Notes under the pieces: model-generated
The model's database searches: none
Told to the model about the DNA's origin: nothing
What the model saw: the letters and a program-made list of their open reading frames with translations, nothing else
Translations under genes and position numbers: made by a program
Assembly (NCBI GenBank): GCA_028704385.1
Contig: JAQVLA010000001.1
Coordinates: forward strand, 110,794 to 174,793
Direction of reading: 5' to 3'
DNA length: 64,000 nucleotides
From: Bacteroidales bacterium
GTDB taxonomy: Bacteria > Bacteroidota > Bacteroidia > Bacteroidales > F082
In this document: in pieces, positions 35,580 through 44,004 of the stretch
How positions within the stretch are numbered: the stretch's first letter is position 1
How the letters are laid out: every line of letters starts with the position of its first letter

Positions 35580-36623
35580 CTATTTTTTTTCGATTGTCAT
35601 TTCTCCTCTTATCGACTGCTGAAGCAAAAGTTTTATTTTTTCGTGTGGATAGTTTTCCCCGATGAGATACATCAGTTTGGCCAGTGCCGATTCCGTTGTG
35701 ATATCATATCCACCTATCACACCGATGCGTTGTAGCTCGAGGCTGGTTTCGTAAAGGCCTAATTCAACTGAGCCTGATTTACATTGGGTTACATTAAGAA
35801 TAATCAAACCATTCTGAATTGCTTCTTTCAAAACATTGATAAACCAAGGATCGGTTGGGGCGTTTCCCGATCCAAAAGTTTCCAGAATAAGTGCCTTTAA
35901 TCCTGGTATTTTTAGTGTGCTGTTTACAACGGATTCGCTGATCCCGGGGAATAATTTCAGGATGCTTACATTGTAATCAAGTGAAGCGTGGAGTTTAAGT
36001 TTTTTAAAGTTTGGCTTTAGAATAATGTTTTTGTTGTATTTGATGTGTACGCCTACTTCGGCAAGCAAAGGGAAATTCCCACTTACAAAGGCGTTAAAAT
36101 GTTCGGCATTGAATTTGGTAGTACGATTGCCCCGCATCAAATGATTTTCAAAATAAATGCTTACTTCAGGAACAATGGCCAGATCTTCCTCTTTGGCAGC
36201 GGCAATCTCGATGGCAGCCAAAAAGTTTTCGCGGCCATCAGTCCGGATTACTCCCATGGGCAATTGCGAGCCGGTGAAAACTACCGGTTTATTCAGGTTT
36301 TCGAGCATAAAACTCAAGGCTGATGCGGTATAGGCCATGGTGTCAGATCCATGCAAAACCACAAAACCATCGTATTCTTCATAATGTTTTTCAATCAAGC
36401 GTGCCAGCTTGATCCAGAATTCCGGCTTCATGTTGGAAGAGTCAACCAAAGGATCAAAGGAATGAAAATCAATTTGATAGCCAAAATCTCGCAACACAGG
36501 AAGTTGTTCGTAGATGTCGTTAAAATTAAAGGGTGTTAAGGCTCCGCTGACGGGATCCTGCGTCATGCCAATGGTTCCGCCGGTATATATTACCAATAAA
36601 GTGGTGTTTTGTTCCAGGTTCAT
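35580..36623 (-). CDS. L-asparaginase, type I (cytoplasmic)
   Basis: This 347-residue asparaginase hydrolyses asparagine to aspartate and ammonia. Both catalytic threonine motifs are present: TGGTIGMTQ near the N-terminus (about 15-23) and VVLHGSDTMAYTAS (about 88-101). It lacks a signal peptide, so it is cytoplasmic, unlike the lipoprotein Ntn-type enzyme at 129. Its start codon overlaps the tatD stop by 4 bases, indicating coupling with tatD upstream. Confidence 0.93.
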   Translation of the reverse strand: MNLEQNTTLLVIYTGGTIGMTQDPVSGALTPFNFNDIYEQLPVLRDFGYQIDFHSFDPLVDSSNMKPEFWIKLARLIEKHYEEYDGFVVLHGSDTMAYTASALSFMLENLNKPVVFTGSQLPMGVIRTDGRENFLAAIEIAAAKEEDLAIVPEVSIYFENHLMRGNRTTKFNAEHFNAFVSGNFPLLAEVGVHIKYNKNIILKPNFKKLKLHASLDYNVSILKLFPGISESVVNSTLKIPGLKALILETFGSGNAPTDPWFINVLKEAIQNGLIILNVTQCKSGSVELGLYETSLELQRIGVIGGYDITTESALAKLMYLIGENYPHEKIKLLLQQSIRGEMTIEKK

Positions 36624-37402
36624 TTTGTAGGAAGATTAAATAATTCGTTTGCGTTTTGCGTGGTAATTTTTGCCAGTTTATCCAGTTCTATTTCCAGTAT
36701 TGCAGCAAGTTTTACAGCAGTTTCAAAGAGATAGGCACTTTCGTTGCGCTTGCCACGATAGGGTACGGGCGGCAGGAAAGGTGCGTCTGTTTCAAGGATT
36801 AATCGCTCAATTGGTAAATGCTTGACAATTTCGGGCAGCTTCGATTTTTTGTAGGTTATTACACCTCCAATCCCAAGATAAAATCCCAGATCAATAGCTT
36901 TTTTTGCTTCTTCTAAAGTTCCTGTAAAACAATGAAGTACACCTTTCAACTTGCCATTCTGTGCCTTTTCTATTTCTGACAGCATTTCCTGAAAAGCCTC
37001 CCGTGTGTGAATAGCAACCGGTTTGTATATTTCTTTTGCCCAGTCAAATTGCATGCGAAGGGCTTCGAATTGTTGTTTGGCATAACTCATGTCCCAGTAG
37101 AAATCCAAACCGATTTCGCCTATAGCGATATATCTTTCCGGATGGTTGTCTAATTGATTTTTTAAATAGGAAAGTTGTGTTTGCCAGTCTTCTTTCACTG
37201 AGGTGGGATGTAAGCCCAGCATAGGAAAACAGTTTGCCGGATAATTTTTGCAAAGGTTTACCAAAGGTTCCACCGAAATCTGATCAATATTAGGAAGCAG
37301 AAAACGTGTGATACCCCGATCCATTGCCCTGTTTATCATTTCATGGCGATCGTGATCGAAATCTTCAAGATAAAGATGGGTATGTGTGTCGATGAATTGC
37401 AT
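36620..37402 (-). CDS. TatD-family metal-dependent deoxyribonuclease
   Basis: This 260-residue TIM-barrel hydrolase has TatD motifs DTHTHLYLEDF at the N-terminus, GLHPTSV, GEIGLDFYWD, HTREAF, HCFTGT and LETDAPFLPP. Family members are 3'-5' exonucleases acting on DNA or D-aminoacyl-tRNA in some reports. It is coupled to the asparaginase gene by a 4-base overlap, an arrangement common in Bacteroidota with no known functional reason. Confidence 0.94.
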   Translation of the reverse strand: MQFIDTHTHLYLEDFDHDRHEMINRAMDRGITRFLLPNIDQISVEPLVNLCKNYPANCFPMLGLHPTSVKEDWQTQLSYLKNQLDNHPERYIAIGEIGLDFYWDMSYAKQQFEALRMQFDWAKEIYKPVAIHTREAFQEMLSEIEKAQNGKLKGVLHCFTGTLEEAKKAIDLGFYLGIGGVITYKKSKLPEIVKHLPIERLILETDAPFLPPVPYRGKRNESAYLFETAVKLAAILEIELDKLAKITTQNANELFNLPTK

Positions 37403-37442
37403 GAAGCAAAATTAGGACAAAAATTTGGGGCTGTATGGCAAT

Positions 37443-38636
37443 TCAGTACAGGAACTCATCGTATGGATAACGGATGGCATGCATATCACGTATTTCCCTG
37501 TAAAGCAAAGTTCTGAATTCCTGGTAATTTGTTTTGTTTTTAGCCGAAATAAAGATACAATTGTGATTGGTTCTGGATATCCATGAGCTCTGTAAGCGCT
37601 CGAGTGAGAGGTTTTGCGCTGTTTCGGGACTTAAATCATCGGCCTCTTTTTCTTCCCAGCTGTAAGCATCAATTTTATTAAAAACCATGATCGTTTTTTT
37701 GTTTCCGGCTCCGATTTCTTGCAGCGTTTCGTTTACTGTTTCTATCTGCGATTCAAAATCGGGATGTGATATGTCAACAATATGCAGAAGTACATCCGAT
37801 TCCCGGGTTTCGTCCAGGGTTGATTTGAAAGATTCAATCAGGTTATGAGGTAGTTTACGAATAAAACCAACAGTGTCGGAAAGCAAAAATGGCAGATTAT
37901 CAAACACTACTTTGCGGACTGTGGTATCCAGTGTAGCGAAGAGTTTGTTTTCAGCAAAAACTTCAGATTTACTTAGCAGATTCATTATTGTTGACTTACC
38001 AACATTGGTATAGCCAACAAGTGCAACGCGGATGAGTTTGCCTCTGTTTTTACGCTGAACGGCTTGTTGCACATCAATTTCTTCCAATCGTTTTTTCAAA
38101 AGACTGATTTTATCTCTGATGATGCGTCGGTCGGTTTCAATTTCTGTTTCGCCGGGGCCTCTTAAGCCAATTCCTCCCCTTTGCCGTTCAAGGTGAGTCC
38201 ACATACGTGTTAGCCTGGGGAGAAGATATTGATATTGTGCCAGTTCTACCTGAGTTTTGGCATAAGCAGTGCGGGCACGTTTGGCAAAAATATCCAGGAT
38301 CAGGTTGGTGCGATCGAGGATTTTCACCTGTAGTACTTTTTCGATATTACGTAATTGAGACGAGCCGAGTTCATCGTCAAATACCACCAGGTCAATATTC
38401 TCGGCTTTTACATATTGTGCAATTTCCTCCAGTTTTCCTGTGCCAACATAAGTAGCCACATTGGGTTTATCCAGTGCCTGAATAAAACGTGCAACAGGCA
38501 CACCTCCTGCCGTTTCGAGTAAAAACTCCAATTCGTCAAGGTATTCGTCAGTTTTTTCCCTGGATTGTTGTTGCGTGGATATGGCAACCAAAACAGCTCT
38601 TTCGACAGGGATGGCAGTAGAAATGTTTTTGGGCAT
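37443..38636 (-). CDS. hflX: ribosome-associated GTPase HflX
   Basis: This 397-residue GTPase splits or rescues stalled ribosomes, for example after heat stress. It has an N-terminal HflX domain (about 20-180, with GTGKLEEIA and VFDDELGSSQLRN), a GLRGPGETEIETDRR linker, then the G domain with GYTNVGKST (G1), DTVGFIRKLP (G3) and FNKID (G4). The length is normal. It ends a four-gene minus-strand cluster with an unknown membrane protein, trpS and rng upstream. Confidence 0.95.
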   Translation of the reverse strand: MPKNISTAIPVERAVLVAISTQQQSREKTDEYLDELEFLLETAGGVPVARFIQALDKPNVATYVGTGKLEEIAQYVKAENIDLVVFDDELGSSQLRNIEKVLQVKILDRTNLILDIFAKRARTAYAKTQVELAQYQYLLPRLTRMWTHLERQRGGIGLRGPGETEIETDRRIIRDKISLLKKRLEEIDVQQAVQRKNRGKLIRVALVGYTNVGKSTIMNLLSKSEVFAENKLFATLDTTVRKVVFDNLPFLLSDTVGFIRKLPHNLIESFKSTLDETRESDVLLHIVDISHPDFESQIETVNETLQEIGAGNKKTIMVFNKIDAYSWEEKEADDLSPETAQNLSLERLQSSWISRTNHNCIFISAKNKTNYQEFRTLLYREIRDMHAIRYPYDEFLY

Positions 38637-38643
38637 AAATCAG

Positions 38644-39060
38644 TTAATGATTTTTGTCACTCTTGTGATGGTGCTTTCTTTTGGGGTGGGCACTGTGTCG
38701 GATGTCTCTGGAAACAAAATATACAGCAGTGACGATGACATAAAAATGTACCAGTGCATAACTAAGTGATCCCGGTTTCAGGAAGACTACAAAAAGATTA
38801 AATACCGCTGCAACAAGTACTATAAAAAACCCATAACGGAAAAAATCGGATCGCCTCAGAATCATCGACAGTAATAATATTGCTCCGAGGATAATTATCA
38901 AACCCCAGCGAATGATCCAGTTAGGAAATTCGCTTTCGAACCCGGGATTGCTTATGTAAGGATATAATGTAAAAAGCAGGTAAGCAACAAATCCGAGTCG
39001 CATGTTCAGTGTGATAAAATTATTAAATTGTGTTGCCCATTTTTCGCTCATATTCAGCAT
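38644..39060 (-). CDS. membrane protein of unknown function
   Basis: This 138-residue protein has about four hydrophobic segments, at about 20-40, 48-66, 72-95 and 100-118, and a His/Lys-rich tail (HSAHPKRKHHHKSDKNH) that could bind metal. I do not recognise the family. It lies 7 bases from hflX and 5 bases from trpS, so it is co-transcribed with both. Confidence 0.65.
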   Translation of the reverse strand: MLNMSEKWATQFNNFITLNMRLGFVAYLLFTLYPYISNPGFESEFPNWIIRWGLIIILGAILLLSMILRRSDFFRYGFFIVLVAAVFNLFVVFLKPGSLSYALVHFYVIVTAVYFVSRDIRHSAHPKRKHHHKSDKNH

Positions 39061-39065
39061 ATTTA

Positions 39066-40061
39066 TTAAAAAGATCTGAAACCAATGAGTTCCCTCACTT
39101 CCCGTATTGTTTTCCGTGCACTTTCACGTGCTTTTTCTGCACCCAGTCGAGCAGCTTTGCTAATTGCAACTTCATCACCTGATAGGGATTTAATTTTTTC
39201 CCGCAAAGGCTCTGTAAAGATAATAATATCTTCGGCAAGTTGTTTTTTCAGATCGCCATAGCGGATACTACAGCTGTTGTAGGCTTCATCAAAATGAGCA
39301 ACAATATCCGGTTGTGATACTACTTTCAACAAAGAAAATAAATTCTCGATAGGTTCAGGTTTTTGCTGATTGGGCTCTGTCGGGCCGCTGTCTGTAACCG
39401 CCCGCACTACCTTTTTACGTATTGCATCAGGTTCGTCCGACAGGAAAATAGCATTGCCTTCGCCTTCAGATTTACCCATTTTCCCGCTACCATCCAGCCC
39501 AGGAATTTTAACAAGCTGTTCGCCAAAATTATAGGCTTGCGGAATCGGAAAAAAATCCTCTTTGTACATCCGGTTGAAACGTCGGGCAAAAGTTCTGGAC
39601 ATCTCCAGGTTTTGTTCCTGATCTTTACCAACAGGCACCTTGTCGGCTTTGTGGATAATGATGTCAGCAGCCATCAGGGTGGGGTAGGTAAGCAGCCCGG
39701 CATTAACATTTTCGGGTTGCTTGCGTGCTTTTTCTTTAAAAGTTGTAACACGCTCCAGCTCACCCAGATAGGCATTCATATTCAGAAAAAGGTATAACTC
39801 AGCTATTTCAGGTAAATCACTCTGAATATACAGCGTAGCTTTTTCGGGATCAAGACCGGCTGCCAGGTATTCGGCCAATACATGTTTTACGTTACCATGC
39901 AGGTCTTCAGGTTTAGGATGCGTGGTAAGTGAGTGATAATCAGCAATAAAGAAAAAGCAGTTATGCGTTTCCTGCAACTTCACAAAATTTTTAACAGCAC
40001 CAAAATAATTGCCGAGATGTAGTTTGCCTGTAGGTCTTATTCCACTTAATACTGTTTCCAT
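39066..40061 (-). CDS. trpS: tryptophanyl-tRNA synthetase
   Basis: This 331-residue class Ic synthetase charges tRNA-Trp. The HIGH-like motif appears as PTGKLHLGNYFGA at about 9-21 and the KMSKS-like loop as GKMGKSEG near 195. The segments HKADKVPVGKDQEQN and MNMNAYLGELERVTT-type helices are typical. The length is standard for bacterial TrpS. It is 30 bases downstream of rng. Confidence 0.96.
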   Translation of the reverse strand: METVLSGIRPTGKLHLGNYFGAVKNFVKLQETHNCFFFIADYHSLTTHPKPEDLHGNVKHVLAEYLAAGLDPEKATLYIQSDLPEIAELYLFLNMNAYLGELERVTTFKEKARKQPENVNAGLLTYPTLMAADIIIHKADKVPVGKDQEQNLEMSRTFARRFNRMYKEDFFPIPQAYNFGEQLVKIPGLDGSGKMGKSEGEGNAIFLSDEPDAIRKKVVRAVTDSGPTEPNQQKPEPIENLFSLLKVVSQPDIVAHFDEAYNSCSIRYGDLKKQLAEDIIIFTEPLREKIKSLSGDEVAISKAARLGAEKARESARKTIREVRELIGFRSF

Positions 40062-40091
40062 GAAGAATTTTTGCAGTTGTTAACTGTCAGA

Positions 40092-41642
40092 TTAAATTTT
40101 TATTTCATCATTATTCAGGTTAAAGAACTTGTATTCAAGCATATGATAATTAGCCATTGCTTTAACCCGTACGGTTTTTTTGTATTTCCATGCCCATTTA
40201 CGTCGGATTGAGAAAATCCCTTGTGTAAGATATGCATGAATGAAAGGATGAACTGCAATCGTGATTGCTTTTTCGTTTTGATCCTGAAGCAGGTATTTCA
40301 GGTTGTTTTCTATCTCATCAGTAAAGATAATGCTGGGTTTAATCTTACCCGTACCTTCACAAACGGGGCAGCTTTCGAGCACCTGCACATTCATTTCGGG
40401 TCGCACGCGCTGGCGGGTGATCTGCACTAATCCGAATTTGCTGGGTGGCAAAATGGTATGTTTTGCATGATCACGTGCCATCTCGTCTTTGAGTTTTTGA
40501 TAGAGCTCGCGCCTGTGTTTGGCATCATGCATATCAATAAAGTCAACTACTATGATGCCACCCATATCGCGCAATCGCAACTGGCGTGCAATTTCTGCTG
40601 CGGCTTCCAGATTTACTTCCAGGGCGTTTTCTTCCTGGCTGTTTTCTTTGTTTACACGATGACCGCTATTAACGTCGATCACGTGCATGGCTTCGGTATG
40701 TTCTATGATCAGATAAACACCACTGCGAATGGTTACTGTTTTTCCGAAGAGGCCTTTGATTTGTTTATCTACACCAAAATGCTCAAAAATGGGAGCTTTC
40801 CCTTTGTATAGCTTTACAATATCAATTTTTTGAGGAGCTATGGTCTGGATAAAATTTCTTGTTTCTTCGAACAAGGTGCTATCGTTGATATGCACACTGT
40901 TGAAAGATTCATTGAGCAGATCGCGTAATATGGCAGAAGTGCGATCGAGCTCGCTGATAATTTTTACAGGAGGTTTGGCATTTTGAAGTTTTTGGGTTGT
41001 TTTTTCCCATTTCTCTACCAGCGACCTGAGGTCAGCATCCAGTTCGGCAACTTTTTTATTTTCGGCAACCGTACGAATAATCACCCCGTAATTGTTGGGC
41101 TTGATAGATTGGATCAATCTTTTGAGACGGTTGCGCTCTTCGCTGCTTCTAATTTTTTGTGAGATGGAAATCCGGCTAGAGAAGGGTACCAACACAAGGT
41201 ATCTGCCGGCAAAAGAAATTTCTGACGAGATACGGGGTCCTTTTGTGGAAATAGGTTCTTTTGCAATTTGCACAAGAATTTGTGCTCCTGTTGCCAGAAC
41301 CTGTGTGATCTTTCCGGTTTTTTCAATATCAGGCTCCAGCCTGAAGTTGTCCATATTCACCTGAGCAGGTTTGCCATTGAGTGCAAGCTTGGTGTATTTA
41401 TTCAAAGAACGAATCTGGGGTCCCAGATCCAGGTAATGTAAAAAGGCATCTTTTTCGTAACCAACATCTACAAAAGCAGCATTGAGGCCGGGCATGATTT
41501 TTTTTACACGTCCCAGATATACATCGCCTACTGCATAGTTGTTGTTGGTGCGCTCCTTATGGAGCTCTACTAATTGTTTATCTTCTAAAAGAACGATGTC
41601 CACTTCCGAAGCACGAGAATCTATTATGAGTTCCCTGTTCAC
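40092..41642 (-). CDS. rng: ribonuclease E/G family endoribonuclease
   Basis: This 516-residue RNase G-like enzyme matures 16S rRNA and degrades mRNA. Its domains are an N-terminal S1 RNA-binding domain (about 35-130, GDVYLGRVKKIMPGLNAAFV region), a 5' sensor/RNase H fold, a DNase I-like catalytic region with VIDVNSGH and VVDFIDMHD (metal-binding Asp residues), and the Zn-link CPVCEGTGK near 425. There is no long RNase E-type scaffold tail, so the name rng fits better than rne. The gap upstream of the start (41643-41792) holds nothing else recognised. Confidence 0.94.
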   Translation of the reverse strand: MNRELIIDSRASEVDIVLLEDKQLVELHKERTNNNYAVGDVYLGRVKKIMPGLNAAFVDVGYEKDAFLHYLDLGPQIRSLNKYTKLALNGKPAQVNMDNFRLEPDIEKTGKITQVLATGAQILVQIAKEPISTKGPRISSEISFAGRYLVLVPFSSRISISQKIRSSEERNRLKRLIQSIKPNNYGVIIRTVAENKKVAELDADLRSLVEKWEKTTQKLQNAKPPVKIISELDRTSAILRDLLNESFNSVHINDSTLFEETRNFIQTIAPQKIDIVKLYKGKAPIFEHFGVDKQIKGLFGKTVTIRSGVYLIIEHTEAMHVIDVNSGHRVNKENSQEENALEVNLEAAAEIARQLRLRDMGGIIVVDFIDMHDAKHRRELYQKLKDEMARDHAKHTILPPSKFGLVQITRQRVRPEMNVQVLESCPVCEGTGKIKPSIIFTDEIENNLKYLLQDQNEKAITIAVHPFIHAYLTQGIFSIRRKWAWKYKKTVRVKAMANYHMLEYKFFNLNNDEIKI

Positions 41643-41792
41643 TATGTATTTTTTTTAAATGTATAGCTGCCCATGAGCAGCCTGATTAAATGATATTTGG
41701 AGTGGAGTATGGTACAAAAATGATAAAATCGAATAACACAATGCCGGATCAATTTCCGACATTGTGTTATCTGTATTCATTGACATAGAAAA

Positions 41793-41882
41793 TTATTTCT
41801 TTTTATGTCTGTTCTTCCTCAAACGTTTTTTACGTTTGTGGGTAGACATCTTGTGTCTTTTTCTTTTTTTCCCGCTTGGCAT
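41793..41882 (-). CDS. 29-residue basic ribosomal protein (AURKAIP1/COX24, mS38/bS22-like)
   Basis: The ATG at 41882 opens a frame of 30 codons encoding an extremely basic peptide that begins MPSGKKRKRHKMSTHKRKKR and ends RHKKK. The KRxKHKMxTHKRKKRxRKxRHK pattern is that of the AURKAIP1/COX24 domain, which in mitochondria is ribosomal protein mS38 and in mycobacteria bS22. It is therefore most likely a small-subunit ribosomal protein at the decoding-centre face. It lies 29 bases downstream of the HU gene on the same strand. Its size makes automatic annotation likely to miss it. Confidence 0.88.
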   Translation of the reverse strand: MPSGKKRKRHKMSTHKRKKRLRKNRHKKK

Positions 41883-41911
41883 AACAATTTATTTTAATGA
41901 ATCGGACTAAA

Positions 41912-42196
41912 TTATTTTACGCCGCCTTTAACTTCGTTAACAAAAGTTTTGGCAGGTTTGAAAGCAGGAATGTTGTGTGCAGGGATAATGATTGTGGTGT
42001 TTTTGGAAATGTTTCTTCCGGTTTTTTCAGCTCTTCTTTTAATAGTAAAGCTACCGAAGCCTCTCAGGTAAACATTTTCACCATTCACCATGGCATTTTT
42101 AACAACATCCATGAAGGATTCAACTACTGCCTGAACGGCTACTTTTTCAACACCTGTTTTGTTAGCAATATCTGCTACGATTTCTGCTTTTGTCAT
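41912..42196 (-). CDS. HU/IHF-family DNA-binding protein
   Basis: This 94-residue nucleoid protein (MTKAEIVADIANKTG start) has the IHF/HU-like beta arm segment GRNISKNTTIIIPAHNIPAFKP (split: GRNISKNTTI and PAHNIPAFKPAK) containing the DNA-intercalating proline. It compacts and bends DNA. It is followed by the mS38-like gene and rng. The promoter-like TACCTTTG at 42244-42251 lies 48 bases upstream of the start codon. Confidence 0.95.
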   Translation of the reverse strand: MTKAEIVADIANKTGVEKVAVQAVVESFMDVVKNAMVNGENVYLRGFGSFTIKRRAEKTGRNISKNTTIIIPAHNIPAFKPAKTFVNEVKGGVK

Positions 42197-42243
42197 ATCT
42201 TTAAAACTTTAAAAGATTAGAAATGTGAATTTTATTTGGACGA

Positions 42244-42251
42244 CAAAGGTA
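42244..42251 (-). promoter_or_regulatory. candidate -7 box for the HU gene
   Basis: TACCTTTG on the minus strand matches TAnnTTTG. TTTC at 42271-42274 lies 19 bases upstream and is one base off the -33 TTTG. Confidence 0.45.
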
Positions 42252-42326
42252 AAAACATTTTTCTTATAAGGAAATGGATTTTAACTTTTTTTTATGCTAA
42301 ACTACTCTATATAAATAATTTCGAAG

Positions 42327-43409
42327 ATGAACCCAGTTAGTGCAGCCTTGTTAATTTGGTACCGGAAAAACAAACGTGTTTTGCCATGGCGCAAAATTTC
42401 TGACCCTTACTGCATTTGGATATCAGAAGTGATATTACAACAAACACGTGTAAATCAAGGGATTGATTACTATATGCGTTTTATTGAACGTTGGCCGGAC
42501 GTGGAGCAGCTTGCCAGAGCATCAGAGCAGGAAGTGCTAAAGTTGTGGCAGGGTTTGGGCTATTATTCGCGTGCCCGCAATATGCGGCTGGCTGCCCAGG
42601 AAATAGTGAACAAACATAATGGTGTATTTCCAAAAACGGCTATCGAATTAAAAAAATTAAAGGGAATAGGGGATTATACAGCAGCTGCAATTTCTTCTAT
42701 TGCTTTCAATGAGCCTGTGGCAGTGATAGATGGAAATGTTTTCAGGATGCTTTCCAGGTTGTTTAATGAAGTTACTCCAATTGATTCGGCCGCAGCAAGA
42801 AAAACCTTTCTGCTTTTGGCGGAAAGTCTGTTGGATAAAAATCATCCCGGCGATTTTAATCAGGCAATAATGGAGTTTGGAGCCTTACAGTGTGTTCCAA
42901 AAAATCCGGATTGTGAGAACTGTACTTTGCAAACACATTGCATGGCATTTATGCTTAAGAAAGTAGATCATTTGCCCGTAAAAAGAAATAATGTCAGGAT
43001 CAGGAAACGTTTTCTGCATTATTTTGTCTTTCTTCATAAACATGAACAGCAATGTTACACCTTATTAAGGTATCGCGGTTCGGGTGATGTTTGGCAGGGG
43101 CTGTATGATTTTCCATGCATTGAATCGGACCGCATCTTATCAATCTCTGAACTTGAAAAGGAGCATTTATTCTGTGCAATAAAGTCTGTTGCACCAGAAA
43201 TTATTCCAATAAGCGGGATCAGAAAGCATATACTCACACACCAACATCTGATGGCACAGTTTTATATAGTAAAATGCAACAATGGTTTTGAGCATGTGAA
43301 AAATAATTCGCTATCTTTGGTTTCGCAAACGGAGCTCGGTAATTATCCTATGCCCCGTTTGATAGATCAGTTTTTATATGAAAATGAAAACCTATTTGAT
43401 AACTGTTAA
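42327..43409 (+). CDS. mutY: A/G-specific adenine glycosylase
   Basis: This 360-residue MutY removes adenine mispaired with 8-oxoguanine. The helix-hairpin-helix plus catalytic region reads LKGIGDYTAAAISSIAF and VIDGNVFRML (catalytic Asp), with QQTRV near the N-terminus. The [4Fe-4S] cluster ligands follow the pattern C-x6-C-x2-C-x5-C (CVPKNPDCENCTLQTHC). The C-terminal MutT-like NUDIX domain (about 230-350) recognises 8-oxoG. It starts a run mutY-ssb-gldE-gldD conserved in Bacteroidota. Confidence 0.95.
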   Translation: MNPVSAALLIWYRKNKRVLPWRKISDPYCIWISEVILQQTRVNQGIDYYMRFIERWPDVEQLARASEQEVLKLWQGLGYYSRARNMRLAAQEIVNKHNGVFPKTAIELKKLKGIGDYTAAAISSIAFNEPVAVIDGNVFRMLSRLFNEVTPIDSAAARKTFLLLAESLLDKNHPGDFNQAIMEFGALQCVPKNPDCENCTLQTHCMAFMLKKVDHLPVKRNNVRIRKRFLHYFVFLHKHEQQCYTLLRYRGSGDVWQGLYDFPCIESDRILSISELEKEHLFCAIKSVAPEIIPISGIRKHILTHQHLMAQFYIVKCNNGFEHVKNNSLSLVSQTELGNYPMPRLIDQFLYENENLFDNC

Positions 43410-43422
43410 AAAATAACAAAGA

Positions 43423-43911
43423 ATGGCTGGACTAAACAAAGTAATGTTAATCGGACGACTTGGTAAAGATCCTGAAGTGATTTCATTTGACAATGGCGGA
43501 AAAAAGATGACTGTAACACTTGCTACAAGCGAACGCTATCGCGACAGAAACGGACAATGGCAGGATCAGACTGAATGGCACAATGTAGTAGCCTGGGGAA
43601 ACCTGGCCAATGACATCGACGAAAAGCGCAGGGTATATGCCAAAGGTGACCTGATGTTTATCGAAGGAAAAATAAGAACTCGGCAATATACAGATGGACA
43701 AGGAGTTACGAAGTATATAACAGAAATTCTGGCTGAAAAAATGAACCTGATTTCCAAAAGTAATTCTGGAACCGAAGGTTATAATGCAGGTGGAAACAAT
43801 CAAAATACAACGCAATCGTCAGCAACACAAGAGCGTTCGTTTCCATCAAATGAAAGGAATGAAAACAAAGACTTTGATCCTGCACAGGAAACAGACGATC
43901 TTCCCTTTTAG
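43423..43911 (+). CDS. ssb: single-stranded DNA-binding protein
   Basis: This 162-residue SSB has an N-terminal OB fold (MAGLNKVMLIGRLGKDPEV; ERYRDRNGQWQDQTEWHNVV split as ERYRDRNGQW and TEWHNVVAWG), a disordered Asn/Gln/Thr-rich linker and the acidic tip ETDDLPF that recruits partner enzymes. It coats single-stranded DNA in replication and repair. It lies 13 bases after mutY. Confidence 0.96.
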   Translation: MAGLNKVMLIGRLGKDPEVISFDNGGKKMTVTLATSERYRDRNGQWQDQTEWHNVVAWGNLANDIDEKRRVYAKGDLMFIEGKIRTRQYTDGQGVTKYITEILAEKMNLISKSNSGTEGYNAGGNNQNTTQSSATQERSFPSNERNENKDFDPAQETDDLPF

Positions 43912-43954
43912 GCTGGTTATCAGGTAATTTATATGTTATTAATTGGTGAGGATT

Positions 43955-43985
43955 TTTGCATTATCCTGTAAATTATTTATTTTTG
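43955..43985 (+). promoter_or_regulatory. probable promoter of gldE-gldD
   Basis: TTTG at 43955-43958, a 19-base spacer and TATTTTTG at 43978-43985 form the best match in the window to the Bacteroidota -33/-7 promoter (TTTG-N19-TAnnTTTG). The gldE start codon is 19 bases downstream. Confidence 0.65.
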
Positions 43986-44004
43986 CTTCGAAATTCAAAA
44001 CTAA

